A stretch of 64,000 nucleotides of DNA from F23-D06 sp045132055 (GTDB lineage Bacteria; Bacteroidota; Bacteroidia; Bacteroidales; WCHB1-69): the NCBI GenBank assembly GCA_045132055.1, contig JBGURP010000039.1, positions 124,001 through 188,000 of the forward strand, written 5' to 3'. Below the pieces are notes generated by a model. It saw only the letters and a program-made list of their open reading frames with translations, was not told the origin of the DNA and ran no database searches. Numbering within the stretch: the first letter of the stretch is position 1; each line of letters opens with the position of its first letter. Positions 41,507 through 49,572 of this stretch are shown here, piece after piece. Made by a program: the position numbers and the translations under genes.

Positions 41507-43642
41507 TTATTGTCCTTTCACCAGCGCCAGGCTGATGCGCTTGCGCTCGATTTCCACATTTAATACTCTGACCATCACCTTTTGGTTGAGGCGTACCACC
41601 TCGTTGGGCGAAGCGATGCGGTGGTCGGACATGTTGCTGATGTGCACTAGCCCATCTTGATGGATGCCGATATCCACAAAACAGCCGAAGTTGGTGATAT
41701 TGGTGACGATGCCGGGCAGCTCCATGCCGGGCACGAGGTCTTCCATTTTCTGCACATTTTTGTCGAACTCGAACATCTCGTAGTGGCTGCGCGGGTCGCG
41801 ACCTGGTTTAGCCAGCTCTTGCATAATGTCTTGAAGAGTAGGCATGCCCACTTTGTCGGTGATGTAGTGGCTGAGCACGATTTGCTTGCGCAGTTCCTCT
41901 TTCAGGATGAGGTCGCCGACGGTGCAGTGCAGGTCTTTGGCCATGGCTTTCACGATGGCGTACGATTCGGGGTGCACGGCGCTGCGGTCAAGCGGATTCT
42001 CGGCATCGCGGATGCGGAGGAAGCCGGCTGCCTGTTCAAAAGCTTTTGCGCCAAAGCGCGGCACCTGCTTCAGTCCCTCGCGCGAGGCGAAAGGCCCATG
42101 CTCGTTGCGATAGTCGATGATGTTTTGCGCCAAGGCAGGTCCTACGCCGGAGACGTATGACAGCAGTTCTTTGCTGGCTGTGTTCAGCTCCACGCCCACA
42201 TGGTTGACGCAGCTCTCCACGGTGGTCTGCAGGCTCTCCTGCAGCCGTTTTTGGTTCACATCGTGCTGATATTGGCCCACGCCGATGGATTTCGGGTCGA
42301 TTTTGACCAGCTCGGCCAGCGGGTCCATGAGGCGGCGGCCGATGGAAACAGCTCCGCGCACGGTGACATCATAGTCAGGGAATTCCTCGCGCGCTACGGC
42401 GGAAGCGGAGTAGATAGACGCGCCGCTCTCGTTCACCATGTAGGCTTTCACATCCCGCTCGAAGGGGATGAACTTCACGAACTTCTCGGTCTCGCGGCCC
42501 GCGGTGCCATTGCCGATAGCGATAGCATCTACTTTGTATTGCAATACCAGCCGTTTCAGCTTGTCGGAGGCCAGTTTGTACTGGGCTACGGGTGGGTGGG
42601 GGTAGATGGTCTCATTGTGCAGCAGCTTGCCTTGGGGGTCGAGGATGACCACCTTGCAGCCGGTGCGGAATCCTGGGTCGATGGCCAGGGTGGTGACCTG
42701 CCCGAGCGGGGCGGCCATCAGCAGTTGGCGGGCGTTCTGTACGAAGACTTCGATGGCTTCCGTGTCGGCCTTCTCTTTGTATAGCTTACGCATCTCGGTC
42801 TCCATCTGGGGTTGCAGCAGGCGCTTGTAGGCGTCGGTGACGGCCATCCACACCTGCTGGGCGCAGTTGCTGTTGTTGCGGATGATGGCACGCCGGAGCA
42901 TCTCCAGCGTCTTCTCCTCGTTCGGCTCGATGGTCACGCGCAAAATGCCTTCCTCTTCGCCGCGGAACATGGCCAAGATGCGATGAGAGGGTGCTTTGGC
43001 CAGAAACTCGTCTGCGTTGTAATAGATTTTGTATTTCTCGCCTTCATCCACCTTGTCTTTGATGAGTTTGGTGGAGATGCGGCTGTACTGGCGGAAAGTG
43101 TTGCGCAGGCGTGTGCGCACGGAGAGGTTCTCGCTGATGTGCTCGGCGATGATGTCGCGTGCACCGGCCAGCGCCTCTTCAATGTTGTGTACGCCTTTCG
43201 CTTCGTTGACAAATCGGGACGCCAAGCTCTGCAGGTCCATCTCTTTCTGTGCGGAGATGGTCTTGGCCAAGGGCTCCAAACCCTTCTCGATGGCCACGGT
43301 GGCGCGGGTCTTGCGCTTCGGGCGGTAGGGCAGGTACAGGTCCTCCAGCTCGCTCATGCTGACCGTCTCGTTGATCCTGGCCTCCAGCTCCGGCGTGAGC
43401 TTTCCCTGCTCGCGGATGGAATCCAAAATGGCGGCGCGGCGCTTGTCCAGCTCCACCCACTTGGTGTGCAACTCCTTGATCTGGCCGATCTGGACCTCGT
43501 CCAGACTGCCCGTGGCCTCCTTGCGGTAACGGGCCACAAACGGGATGGTGGCGCCGCCCTCCAGAAGCTCCAATGTGTTCTTCACCTGCTCTTCGGTGAG
43601 GTGCAGCTCTTCGGCGATACGCTTGGCGTAGTTGATTGTCAT
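41507..43642 (-). CDS. tex: Tex family RNA-binding transcription factor
   Basis: 711 residues from MTINYAKRIAEELHL; 12 more open codons upstream run into the gltX end. Tex N-terminal domain (FVARYRKEATGSLDEVQI, LYLPYRPKRKTRATVA), YqgF-type RNase H fold (TLAIDPGFRTGCKVVIL, AIGNGTAGRETEKF), helix-hairpin-helix (ELLSYVSGVGPALAQNIIDY) and C-terminal S1 domain (PGMELPGIVTNITNFGCFVD). Binds RNA; helps transcription or RNA turnover. Confidence 0.96.
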   Translation of the reverse strand: MTINYAKRIAEELHLTEEQVKNTLELLEGGATIPFVARYRKEATGSLDEVQIGQIKELHTKWVELDKRRAAILDSIREQGKLTPELEARINETVSMSELEDLYLPYRPKRKTRATVAIEKGLEPLAKTISAQKEMDLQSLASRFVNEAKGVHNIEEALAGARDIIAEHISENLSVRTRLRNTFRQYSRISTKLIKDKVDEGEKYKIYYNADEFLAKAPSHRILAMFRGEEEGILRVTIEPNEEKTLEMLRRAIIRNNSNCAQQVWMAVTDAYKRLLQPQMETEMRKLYKEKADTEAIEVFVQNARQLLMAAPLGQVTTLAIDPGFRTGCKVVILDPQGKLLHNETIYPHPPVAQYKLASDKLKRLVLQYKVDAIAIGNGTAGRETEKFVKFIPFERDVKAYMVNESGASIYSASAVAREEFPDYDVTVRGAVSIGRRLMDPLAELVKIDPKSIGVGQYQHDVNQKRLQESLQTTVESCVNHVGVELNTASKELLSYVSGVGPALAQNIIDYRNEHGPFASREGLKQVPRFGAKAFEQAAGFLRIRDAENPLDRSAVHPESYAIVKAMAKDLHCTVGDLILKEELRKQIVLSHYITDKVGMPTLQDIMQELAKPGRDPRSHYEMFEFDKNVQKMEDLVPGMELPGIVTNITNFGCFVDIGIHQDGLVHISNMSDHRIASPNEVVRLNQKVMVRVLNVEIERKRISLALVKGQ

Positions 43643-43658
43643 AAAAAATGCTATGTTT

Positions 43659-45173
43659 CTATAAACCAACGGTTTCAATGGCGCGCATGGTGCGGTTGTG
43701 CACCTCTTCCATGCCCATCAGGTCGATGATGGTGAACAGTTCGGGACCTTTTGCGGTGCCCACGAGCGCGATGCGCAGGCTGTTCAGCACTTGGCCCATG
43801 TTGAGTTCATTGTCCTGGATGTATTGCATCACCAAATCGTGTGCTGTGTCTTTGTTGAACGGCTGGATGCCGCACAAGATTCCGTCAATGGTGCGCAACT
43901 TGTCGCCGGTGCCCTCTTTCCAGCGTTTCTTCAACGCCTGCGGGTCGTATTCGGTGGGCGCAACGAAGAAATAGGAGGCTTGTTCCCAGAAGTCGCCGAG
44001 GAAGTTCAGTCGGTCTTTGATCAATTCGGTGACGGCGTCCAGATACTCGTCGCTACAGGAAATGCCCTTTTCGTCCAAAATCTTGCGGAAGTGCGGACGC
44101 AGATCCGATGCGGGTTTGCTGAGAATGTACTCGTGGTTGAACCATTTGGCTTTGTCCAGGGAGAATTTAGCTCCGGCCTTGCTGATTTTGTCGATGGAGA
44201 AGAGGTTGATGAGCTCGTCCATGGACATCAGCTCCTGGTCGTTGCCGGGATTCCAGCCCAGCAGGGCCAGCATGTTGATGACGGCCTCCGGCAGGTAGCC
44301 CGACTCGCGGTAACCCGATGAGGTCTCGCCCGATTTGGGGTCGTGCCATTGCAACGGGAACACAGGGAATCCGAGGCGGTCGCCGTCGCGTTTGCTCAGC
44401 TTGCCGTTGCCGTCGGGTTTGAGTAGCAGGGGCAGGTGTGCAAATTGAGGCGCCTCCCAGCCGAATGCCTTGTACAGCATCACGTGCAGCGGTGCGGAAG
44501 GCAGCCATTCCTCGCCACGGATCACATGCGTGATCTTCATCAGATGGTCATCCACGATGTTGGCCAGGTGGTAGGTAGGCATGCCGTCGGATTTGTATAA
44601 AACCTTATCATCCAGAAGATTGGAATTGATGACCACTTCGCCACGGATGAGGTCGAAGACATGGATATCGGTGTCGGCGGGGTATTTGAAACGGATGACA
44701 TAGTGCTCGCCGGACTCCAATCTACGTTGCACTTCCTCTGCCGGCAAGGTGAGCGAGTTGACCATGCCCATGCGGGTGTTGGCGTCGTATTGGAAGGTTT
44801 TCTTCTGGCTTTCAGCTTCCTTGCGTTTGGCGTCCAGTTGCTCAGGAGTGTCGAATGCATAGTAGGCCCAGCCATCATTCACTAATTGCTCGGCGTAGGG
44901 TTTGTACAGGGCTTTGCGCTCCGACTGTTTGTACGGGCCGTACTCGCCGCCGATGCCCACGCCCTCGTCGAAGGTAAGGCCGAGCCATTGGAAGGCCTCG
45001 ATGATGTACTCTTCCGCGCCCTCCACGAAACGGGTCTGGTCGGTATCTTCAATTCTCAACAGGAAAGTTCCGTTGTTTTTCTTGGCAAACAGGTAGTTAT
45101 ACAATGCGGTACGCACGCCGCCTATGTGTAAAGGTCCCGTGGGACTGGGCGCAAATCTGACTCTTGGGTTCAT
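43659..45173 (-). CDS. gltX: Glutamyl-tRNA synthetase
   Basis: 504 residues from MNPRVRFAPSPTGPLHIGG (the HIGH-type motif); the frame is open for 48 more codons, but the promoter element lies in that stretch. LLRIEDTDQTRF, the KMSKS-type KLSKRDGDRLGFPVF, and the C-terminal anticodon-binding domain are present. Charges tRNA-Glu. tex follows 16 bases on. Confidence 0.97.
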   Translation of the reverse strand: MNPRVRFAPSPTGPLHIGGVRTALYNYLFAKKNNGTFLLRIEDTDQTRFVEGAEEYIIEAFQWLGLTFDEGVGIGGEYGPYKQSERKALYKPYAEQLVNDGWAYYAFDTPEQLDAKRKEAESQKKTFQYDANTRMGMVNSLTLPAEEVQRRLESGEHYVIRFKYPADTDIHVFDLIRGEVVINSNLLDDKVLYKSDGMPTYHLANIVDDHLMKITHVIRGEEWLPSAPLHVMLYKAFGWEAPQFAHLPLLLKPDGNGKLSKRDGDRLGFPVFPLQWHDPKSGETSSGYRESGYLPEAVINMLALLGWNPGNDQELMSMDELINLFSIDKISKAGAKFSLDKAKWFNHEYILSKPASDLRPHFRKILDEKGISCSDEYLDAVTELIKDRLNFLGDFWEQASYFFVAPTEYDPQALKKRWKEGTGDKLRTIDGILCGIQPFNKDTAHDLVMQYIQDNELNMGQVLNSLRIALVGTAKGPELFTIIDLMGMEEVHNRTMRAIETVGL

Positions 45174-45201
45174 GTTCTTTATGCTTTTTGGATTAAGGCT
45201 G

Positions 45202-45209
45202 CAAAGGTA
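45202..45209 (-). promoter_or_regulatory. TAnnTTTG promoter element for gltX
   Basis: Minus strand reads GTGTACCTTTGCAGCC, 29 bases before the ATG. Confidence 0.7.
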
Positions 45210-45326
45210 CACAATTTTCAAAAACCTTGGTGTGTGTTGCGGGGTCATGTATTTCGTGGAGAGTGTCACCGTATGGCTGGTGGTCGCCGCCGCCCCGCTC
45301 TGCTCCACTCCACACACTGCCTACCT

Positions 45327-45486
45327 CACCACACTCCCGTGTGGTGTTACTAGGAGGGTGCTGCCTCCGGCAGCGGGGTAAGAGGTACGGCACGTCGGCT
45401 GCCGAAGGCAGCTACTTTGACGGCAACCTCACACGGAAGTGTGAGGTGTTGCGTCGGATGTGTCGCAAATGGCTCTCGAAGAGAGC
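45327..45486. repeat. Left REP-like hairpin array of the RAYT
   Basis: Five hairpins: CACCACAC-TCCC-GTGTGGTG (45327-45346), GCTGCC-TCC-GGCAGC (45360-45374), GCTGCC-GAA-GGCAGC (45398-45412), CCTCACAC-GGAA-GTGTGAGG (45427-45446), GCTCTC-GAA-GAGAGC (45472-45486). With the right array this explains most of the gap between gltX and the transposase; 45210-45326 shows nothing else. Confidence 0.8.
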
Positions 45487-45544
45487 TCCCTATGCAATAA
45501 CCTGTCTATATCCGCGTTTACACTAGCACCAAAAAAACAAAACT

Positions 45545-45994
45545 ATGAGTTACACAAAACTTTACTATCACATCGTTATCTGCACTTATCGTAGAAAACG
45601 CACTATCAACGAAGCGCATGAGCGTGAGCTGTACGCCTTTATCCATGGTATGTGCAAGAATCGAGATGTCAAACTTTTGCGTATCGGCGGGATGCCCGAA
45701 CATGTGCATCTTTTTGTCGAACTGCCGTCATTGCTGCCCGTAGGAAGGTTCGTGCAGGCAGTAAAGTCAGTTACCAGCACATGGCTAAAGGAGAATCCGC
45801 ATTTTCCCGGTTTTGACCGCTGGTCGAAAGAGTTTGCTGCCTTCACTTATTCGGAACGAGACAAGGAGATGATAATCAACTATATCCGAAAACAGAAGCA
45901 GCATCACAAAAAGAAATCGTTTCCCAATGAGTACCGAAAGTTTTTGGTGGACAACAAAGTGGAAATTCAGGAGCAATATTTTCTTGCTAACTGA
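45545..45994 (+). CDS. REP-associated tyrosine transposase (IS200-like, Y1 HUH)
   Basis: 149 residues, one HUH nuclease domain: KLYYHIVICTYRRKRTI at the start, the histidine pair in GGMPEHVHLFVELP, and the catalytic Tyr in NYIRKQKQHHKKKSF. Single-strand transposases of this kind cut beside hairpins. The gene has no IS ends of the usual TnpA/TnpB form and no tnpB; instead hairpin arrays lie on both sides, as for RAYTs that mobilise REP sequences. Frame intact, so possibly active. Confidence 0.88.
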   Translation: MSYTKLYYHIVICTYRRKRTINEAHERELYAFIHGMCKNRDVKLLRIGGMPEHVHLFVELPSLLPVGRFVQAVKSVTSTWLKENPHFPGFDRWSKEFAAFTYSERDKEMIINYIRKQKQHHKKKSFPNEYRKFLVDNKVEIQEQYFLAN

Positions 45995-46003
45995 CCTGTA
46001 GGG

Positions 46004-46290
46004 GGCTCTCTTCGAGAGCCTTTGCGGGTGGGGAGTTGTTAGTGCCTGCGTACTAACTTGTCTTATCGTGTTGGGTTAGGCTAGGCTATGTCACCGCACT
46101 TCCGTGCGGTGTGACCAGAAAGGCGCTGCCTTCGGCAGCGGGATATTAGGCACACGCCTCTTGGGGAACCGAACTTCAGTACGGGGTAATAGCAAGCTGG
46201 CTGCCGAAGGCAGCGCCCATTTGGGCAGCCTCACACGAGAGTGTGAGGCTAAAGTGTTGGGTCAATCATAAAAGGCTCTCGAAGAGAACC
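46004..46290. repeat. Right REP-like hairpin array of the RAYT
   Basis: GGCTCTC-TTC-GAGAGCC (46004-46020), ACCGCAC-TTCC-GTGCGGT (46093-46110), CGCTGCC-TTC-GGCAGCG (46124-46140), a degenerate CCGAACTTCAGTACGG (about 46169-46184), GCTGCC-GAA-GGCAGC (46200-46214), GCCCA-TT-TGGGC (46215-46226), GCCTCACAC-GAGA-GTGTGAGGC (46228-46249), GGCTCTC-GAA-GAGAACC (46274-46290). The part 46093-46290 repeats the hairpin order of the left array. Confidence 0.8.
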
Positions 46291-46308
46291 ATCTATTCAT
46301 TTTTTCCG

Positions 46309-46316
46309 TATCTTTG
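46309..46316 (+). promoter_or_regulatory. TAnnTTTG promoter element for the small protein-mutL pair
   Basis: Reads CCGTATCTTTGCACTC, directly after the right hairpin array and 22 bases before the ATG. Confidence 0.7.
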
Positions 46317-46337
46317 CACTCTTAAAAACAAACGATT

Positions 46338-46583
46338 ATGGCACTGTTCAATTTTAATAAACCCGAACCCCGCGAGTTCAACTACAAACCGCGCTTCTAT
46401 ACCCCCGACGATCAGAAACCTACGGACGACCACCGCAGGGACTTCGCCAACGAACTGCACCGCGAGTGGAGCAGCAAACGCCGCCACGACAAGAACGACA
46501 AACATATCCCATGGTTGACCATCATTACCATGCTGTTCTTCGCCGTGGTTCTGGGTATTATATTTTTTAAATTTTTCGCATAA
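46338..46583 (+). CDS. Small single-pass membrane protein upstream of mutL
   Basis: 81 residues: a polar, charged N-terminal part (Asp/Arg/His-rich, HREWSSKRRHDKNDK) and one C-terminal membrane helix (about 60-80, WLTIITMLFFAVVLGIIFF). Tail-anchored layout. The family is unnamed; function unknown. mutL follows with a palindrome in between. Confidence 0.7.
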   Translation: MALFNFNKPEPREFNYKPRFYTPDDQKPTDDHRRDFANELHREWSSKRRHDKNDKHIPWLTIITMLFFAVVLGIIFFKFFA

Positions 46584-46587
46584 ATTT

Positions 46588-46615
46588 GTAAAGACGCACG
46601 GCCGTGCGTCTTTAC
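46588..46615. repeat. 28-bp perfect palindrome plus partial copy before mutL
   Basis: GTAAAGACGCACGG joined to CCGTGCGTCTTTAC; a partial copy GGCCGTGCGTCTCCAC follows (46619-46634). Belongs with the palindrome at 25172-25197 by its outer bases. Confidence 0.75.
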
Positions 46616-46642
46616 AATGGCCGTGCGTCTCCACTATTAATC

Positions 46643-48523
46643 ATGGATATCATCAAATTATTATCGGATGCGGTGGCCAACCAGATTGCGGCTGGCGAGG
46701 TGGTGCAACGGCCCGCCTCGGTGGTGAAGGAGCTGCTGGAGAACGCGGTCGATGCCGGCGCCACCTCCATTCAACTCATCGTGAAAGACGCTGGACGCAC
46801 GCTGATACAGGTGACGGACAACGGCAAGGGCATGTCGTTCAACGACGCACGGTTATGCTTCGAGCGGCACGCCACCTCCAAACTGCAAAGCGCCGATGAC
46901 CTCTATCATATTACCACCAAGGGCTTTAGAGGCGAAGCCATGGCTTCTATCGCCGCCATTGCGCATGTGGAACTTAAAACCAAAAAAGCTGAAGACTCCA
47001 CTGGTACGTTAGTGCTCATTGAGGGCTCGCAGGTGAAGGCCCATGAGGTGATCGCCACCCGCGACGGGACCTCCGTTTCGGTGAAGAACCTCTTCTTCAA
47101 TGTGCCCGCGCGCCGCAACTTTCTCAAATCCGACAATGTGGAGATGACCCACATTGAGGAGGAATTTTACCGCGTGGCACTTATCCATAACGACCTGGAA
47201 TTCTCCCTCTACCATAACGGCAAAGCCCTGTTGCAGCTGCAACCGTCCAATTTCAAGCAGCGTATCATCCACATCTTCGGCAACCATTTTAAGGAAAAAC
47301 TCTATCCCGTGGAGCAGAGCACAGAGTTTATGCGGATCAGCGGTTTCATTGCCAAGCCCGAGAATGCCAAGAAGAAAAAAAGTGAGCAGTACATGTTCAT
47401 CAACCACCGCTATGTGCGCCATAATTTGCTAAACTATGCGGTGGAAACGGCTTACCAGGAACTGATTCCGCAAGGCTATCGACCGGCTTATTTTATTGAA
47501 ATTGAGATTGATCCGTCTGCTATTGATATCAATGTCAGCCCCACCAAGGTGGAGGTGAAGTTGCAGGACGAGAAGCTGATGTTCGGCTTTTTGAACGCGG
47601 CGGTGAAGAAGTCGCTGGGCACCATGTCGCTGACCCCGCAGCTGGACTTTGATACGGAGCAGGGACTTGTGCCGCCGGAGCGTCCTACGGGACATCCCAT
47701 CGTGATGCCGAGCACCGGAGCCAATCCCAACTACAATCCCTTTGATAGCGTGCCCGCACGACATGACAAAGGGAGCTCATTCAGCAGTTTCTCCGGAGGC
47801 AGTGCTTCGTGGAAAGACCGTGGCGGCATGGGCGGTTGGGAGGACTTTTTGAAAGGTCTCAGCACCCAAACGGAAGATGTCCAGGAGGGCAAGCAACTCG
47901 AAGCGGAGGGTTTGTCGCCAGCCCAGGAGCAAAATTGTGAGTGTAAGACAGAGATACCTGAGGATTTGGAGTTCTTCATTCTCGATAACCGCTACATCTT
48001 CTTCAAACAAAACGAGCAGGCTTTCCTCGTGGACGCGCTGAACGCCCGCGAACGTATCCTGTTTGATCGTTACATCTCAGCACTGGACAATACGCCCATT
48101 CGTGTGCAGCAGAGCTTGTTTCCAGACACCATTACGCTTACGCCGGCCTTGGCCGACTTGGCCGATTCCATGAAAGAGGATTTCCTGAAACTCGGCTATG
48201 AGCTGGAAAAGATGGATAATACCCATTTCGCGGTCAACGGCACGCCCAACGACGGCGAGGAGGGTGATGTGCAGTCGCTGATTGAGAATGCGTTGGAGTC
48301 CTTCAAGACCAACCAATTTCTGTACCGAGCCGACAAGAACCGCAACATAGCCATCTGCATGGCGCGGCAGAACCGGAGCCGGTACGCGATGCCGAAAACT
48401 GCAACGGAGGTGCGGGCTTTCCTGCAAGAGCTGTTCCAGTGCGCATGTCCCACGACCTCGCCTTCGGAGAAGAGCATTTTCCATGTGTTGGGCGGCGCGG
48501 AGTTGAAACGCTATTTTGAATAA
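46643..48523 (+). CDS. mutL: DNA mismatch repair protein MutL
   Basis: 626 residues from MDIIKLLSDAVANQIAAGEV. GHKL ATPase: VVKELLENAVDAGA, TDNGKGM, GFRGEAMASI, and TSVSVKNLFFNVPARRNFLK. After a Gly/Ser-rich linker (about 365-435) comes the C-terminal dimerisation domain. The endonuclease motif DQHAxxE is not visible: the matching place reads LVDALNARERILFD. It links mismatch recognition to strand removal. An upstream TTG (46604) in the palindrome was rejected. Confidence 0.95.
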   Translation: MDIIKLLSDAVANQIAAGEVVQRPASVVKELLENAVDAGATSIQLIVKDAGRTLIQVTDNGKGMSFNDARLCFERHATSKLQSADDLYHITTKGFRGEAMASIAAIAHVELKTKKAEDSTGTLVLIEGSQVKAHEVIATRDGTSVSVKNLFFNVPARRNFLKSDNVEMTHIEEEFYRVALIHNDLEFSLYHNGKALLQLQPSNFKQRIIHIFGNHFKEKLYPVEQSTEFMRISGFIAKPENAKKKKSEQYMFINHRYVRHNLLNYAVETAYQELIPQGYRPAYFIEIEIDPSAIDINVSPTKVEVKLQDEKLMFGFLNAAVKKSLGTMSLTPQLDFDTEQGLVPPERPTGHPIVMPSTGANPNYNPFDSVPARHDKGSSFSSFSGGSASWKDRGGMGGWEDFLKGLSTQTEDVQEGKQLEAEGLSPAQEQNCECKTEIPEDLEFFILDNRYIFFKQNEQAFLVDALNARERILFDRYISALDNTPIRVQQSLFPDTITLTPALADLADSMKEDFLKLGYELEKMDNTHFAVNGTPNDGEEGDVQSLIENALESFKTNQFLYRADKNRNIAICMARQNRSRYAMPKTATEVRAFLQELFQCACPTTSPSEKSIFHVLGGAELKRYFE

Positions 48524-48528
48524 CGGCG

Positions 48529-49299
48529 ATGAATAGCATTGAAATTGAACATATTACGTTTGGGTACGACAAGACTCCATTGTTTCAGGACTTGTCAGCG
48601 GTCATTGCCGATGGGGAGTTCTGTGCGCTGATGGGCCCGAATGGTTCGGGCAAGACCACTTTGCTGAAATGTATCTGCGGATTATTGCCTTTTACGTCGG
48701 GCGATATTCGCGTCAACGGGAAGACTATTAGGGAGTATGAGACGGTTGAGTTGGCGAAGTTGGTATCGTATGTGCCTCAAAGACAGGATAATGTGTTTGA
48801 TATTTCGGTCTATGATTTGGTGATGATGGGGTTGTATCCGTATCAGAAGAAGTGGCAGTTGCCCAGTGTGGAGGATGATGCGGTGGTGTGCGAGATGCTG
48901 GAAAGGTGCAATCTCACGCACTTGCGCGGGCGTCTGTTGCGCGAGTTGAGTGGGGGAGAGCTGCAGCGTTCGCTCATTGCGCGCGCCATGGCACAGCAAA
49001 CGCCCATCATGCTGCTCGACGAGCCCCTGTCCAACTTGGATGTGTCGCACCGCTACGAAATCATGGATATCTTGGCCGACCTGAACCGCCAGGGCGTGAT
49101 GGTCATCATCATCATGCACGACTTCCCGATGGCGTTGGAGTATGCCACGCACGCGCTGTTGGTGAAGCACGGCAGTGTAGTGCAGCACGATGTCAAGGAT
49201 CGCGTGCTGACGCCGGAAAATATCCGGAGTTGTTTCGACTTGAGCGAAGATTTCAGGATAGAGCCCAATGGGTTTATTTCCAAAAAATCAATACAATAA
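48529..49299 (+). CDS. ABC transporter ATP-binding protein (FecE/BtuD-type)
   Basis: 256 residues: Walker A LMGPNGSGKTTLLKCI, Q-loop VSYVPQRQDNVFD, signature RELSGGELQRSLIARAM, Walker B IMLLDEPLSNLDVSHR, switch His in IIIMHDFPMAL. The subfamily serves iron-siderophore or cobalamin importers. No permease or binding protein adjoins, so partners lie elsewhere. Five bases after mutL. Confidence 0.9.
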   Translation: MNSIEIEHITFGYDKTPLFQDLSAVIADGEFCALMGPNGSGKTTLLKCICGLLPFTSGDIRVNGKTIREYETVELAKLVSYVPQRQDNVFDISVYDLVMMGLYPYQKKWQLPSVEDDAVVCEMLERCNLTHLRGRLLRELSGGELQRSLIARAMAQQTPIMLLDEPLSNLDVSHRYEIMDILADLNRQGVMVIIIMHDFPMALEYATHALLVKHGSVVQHDVKDRVLTPENIRSCFDLSEDFRIEPNGFISKKSIQ

Positions 49300-49362
49300 T
49301 TTGATAAACAGCAAAATAACAGGCCTGTAAAATGGTTTTGTGGCTGATAACGAAAAAAATGT

Positions 49363-49370
49363 TATTTTTG
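49363..49370 (+). promoter_or_regulatory. TAnnTTTG promoter element for tRNA-Ser
   Basis: Reads TGTTATTTTTGCGCCC, 10 bases before the tRNA. Confidence 0.65.
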
Positions 49371-49380
49371 CGCCCTCATT

Positions 49381-49465
49381 GGAGAGATGGCAGAGCGGTC
49401 GAATGCGGCGGTCTTGAAAACCGTTGAGGGTCACACCTCCGGGGGTTCGAATCCCTCTCTCTCCG
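49381..49465 (+). tRNA. tRNA-Ser (anticodon TGA)
   Basis: Acceptor GGAGAGA pairs with TCTCTCC; anticodon arm GCGGT-CTTGAAA-ACCGT carries TGA; a long variable arm (TGAGGGTCACACCTCC) marks a class II tRNA; T-loop GTTCGAATC. After the G discriminator the genome has CA, not a full CCA. Confidence 0.97.
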
Positions 49466-49470
49466 CAAAC

Positions 49471-49500
49471 AAAAAGAGCATGTGAACACATGCTCTTTTT
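49471..49500 (+). terminator. Intrinsic terminator after tRNA-Ser
   Basis: AAAAAGAGCATGTG, AA, CACATGCTCTTTTT, followed by GTTTTG. The A-run on the left makes it usable on both strands, so it may also end the minus-strand T9SS gene. Confidence 0.85.
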
Positions 49501-49572
49501 GTTTTGAGGACCTTGCCCAAGGCTTCCCTTGGCATTATGCTTGGATGATTAGCGTGAAGCTTTCAGAGTTTG

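Noticed and set aside
42812..43729. Long open frame (305 codons) opposite tex
   Set aside because: Antisense to a well-conserved gene, no start signal, composition of a mirrored coding strand.
45545..45994. Transposase taken as a complete IS200/IS605 element
   Set aside because: No tnpB and no single pair of defined ends; the many hairpins on both sides fit a RAYT better.
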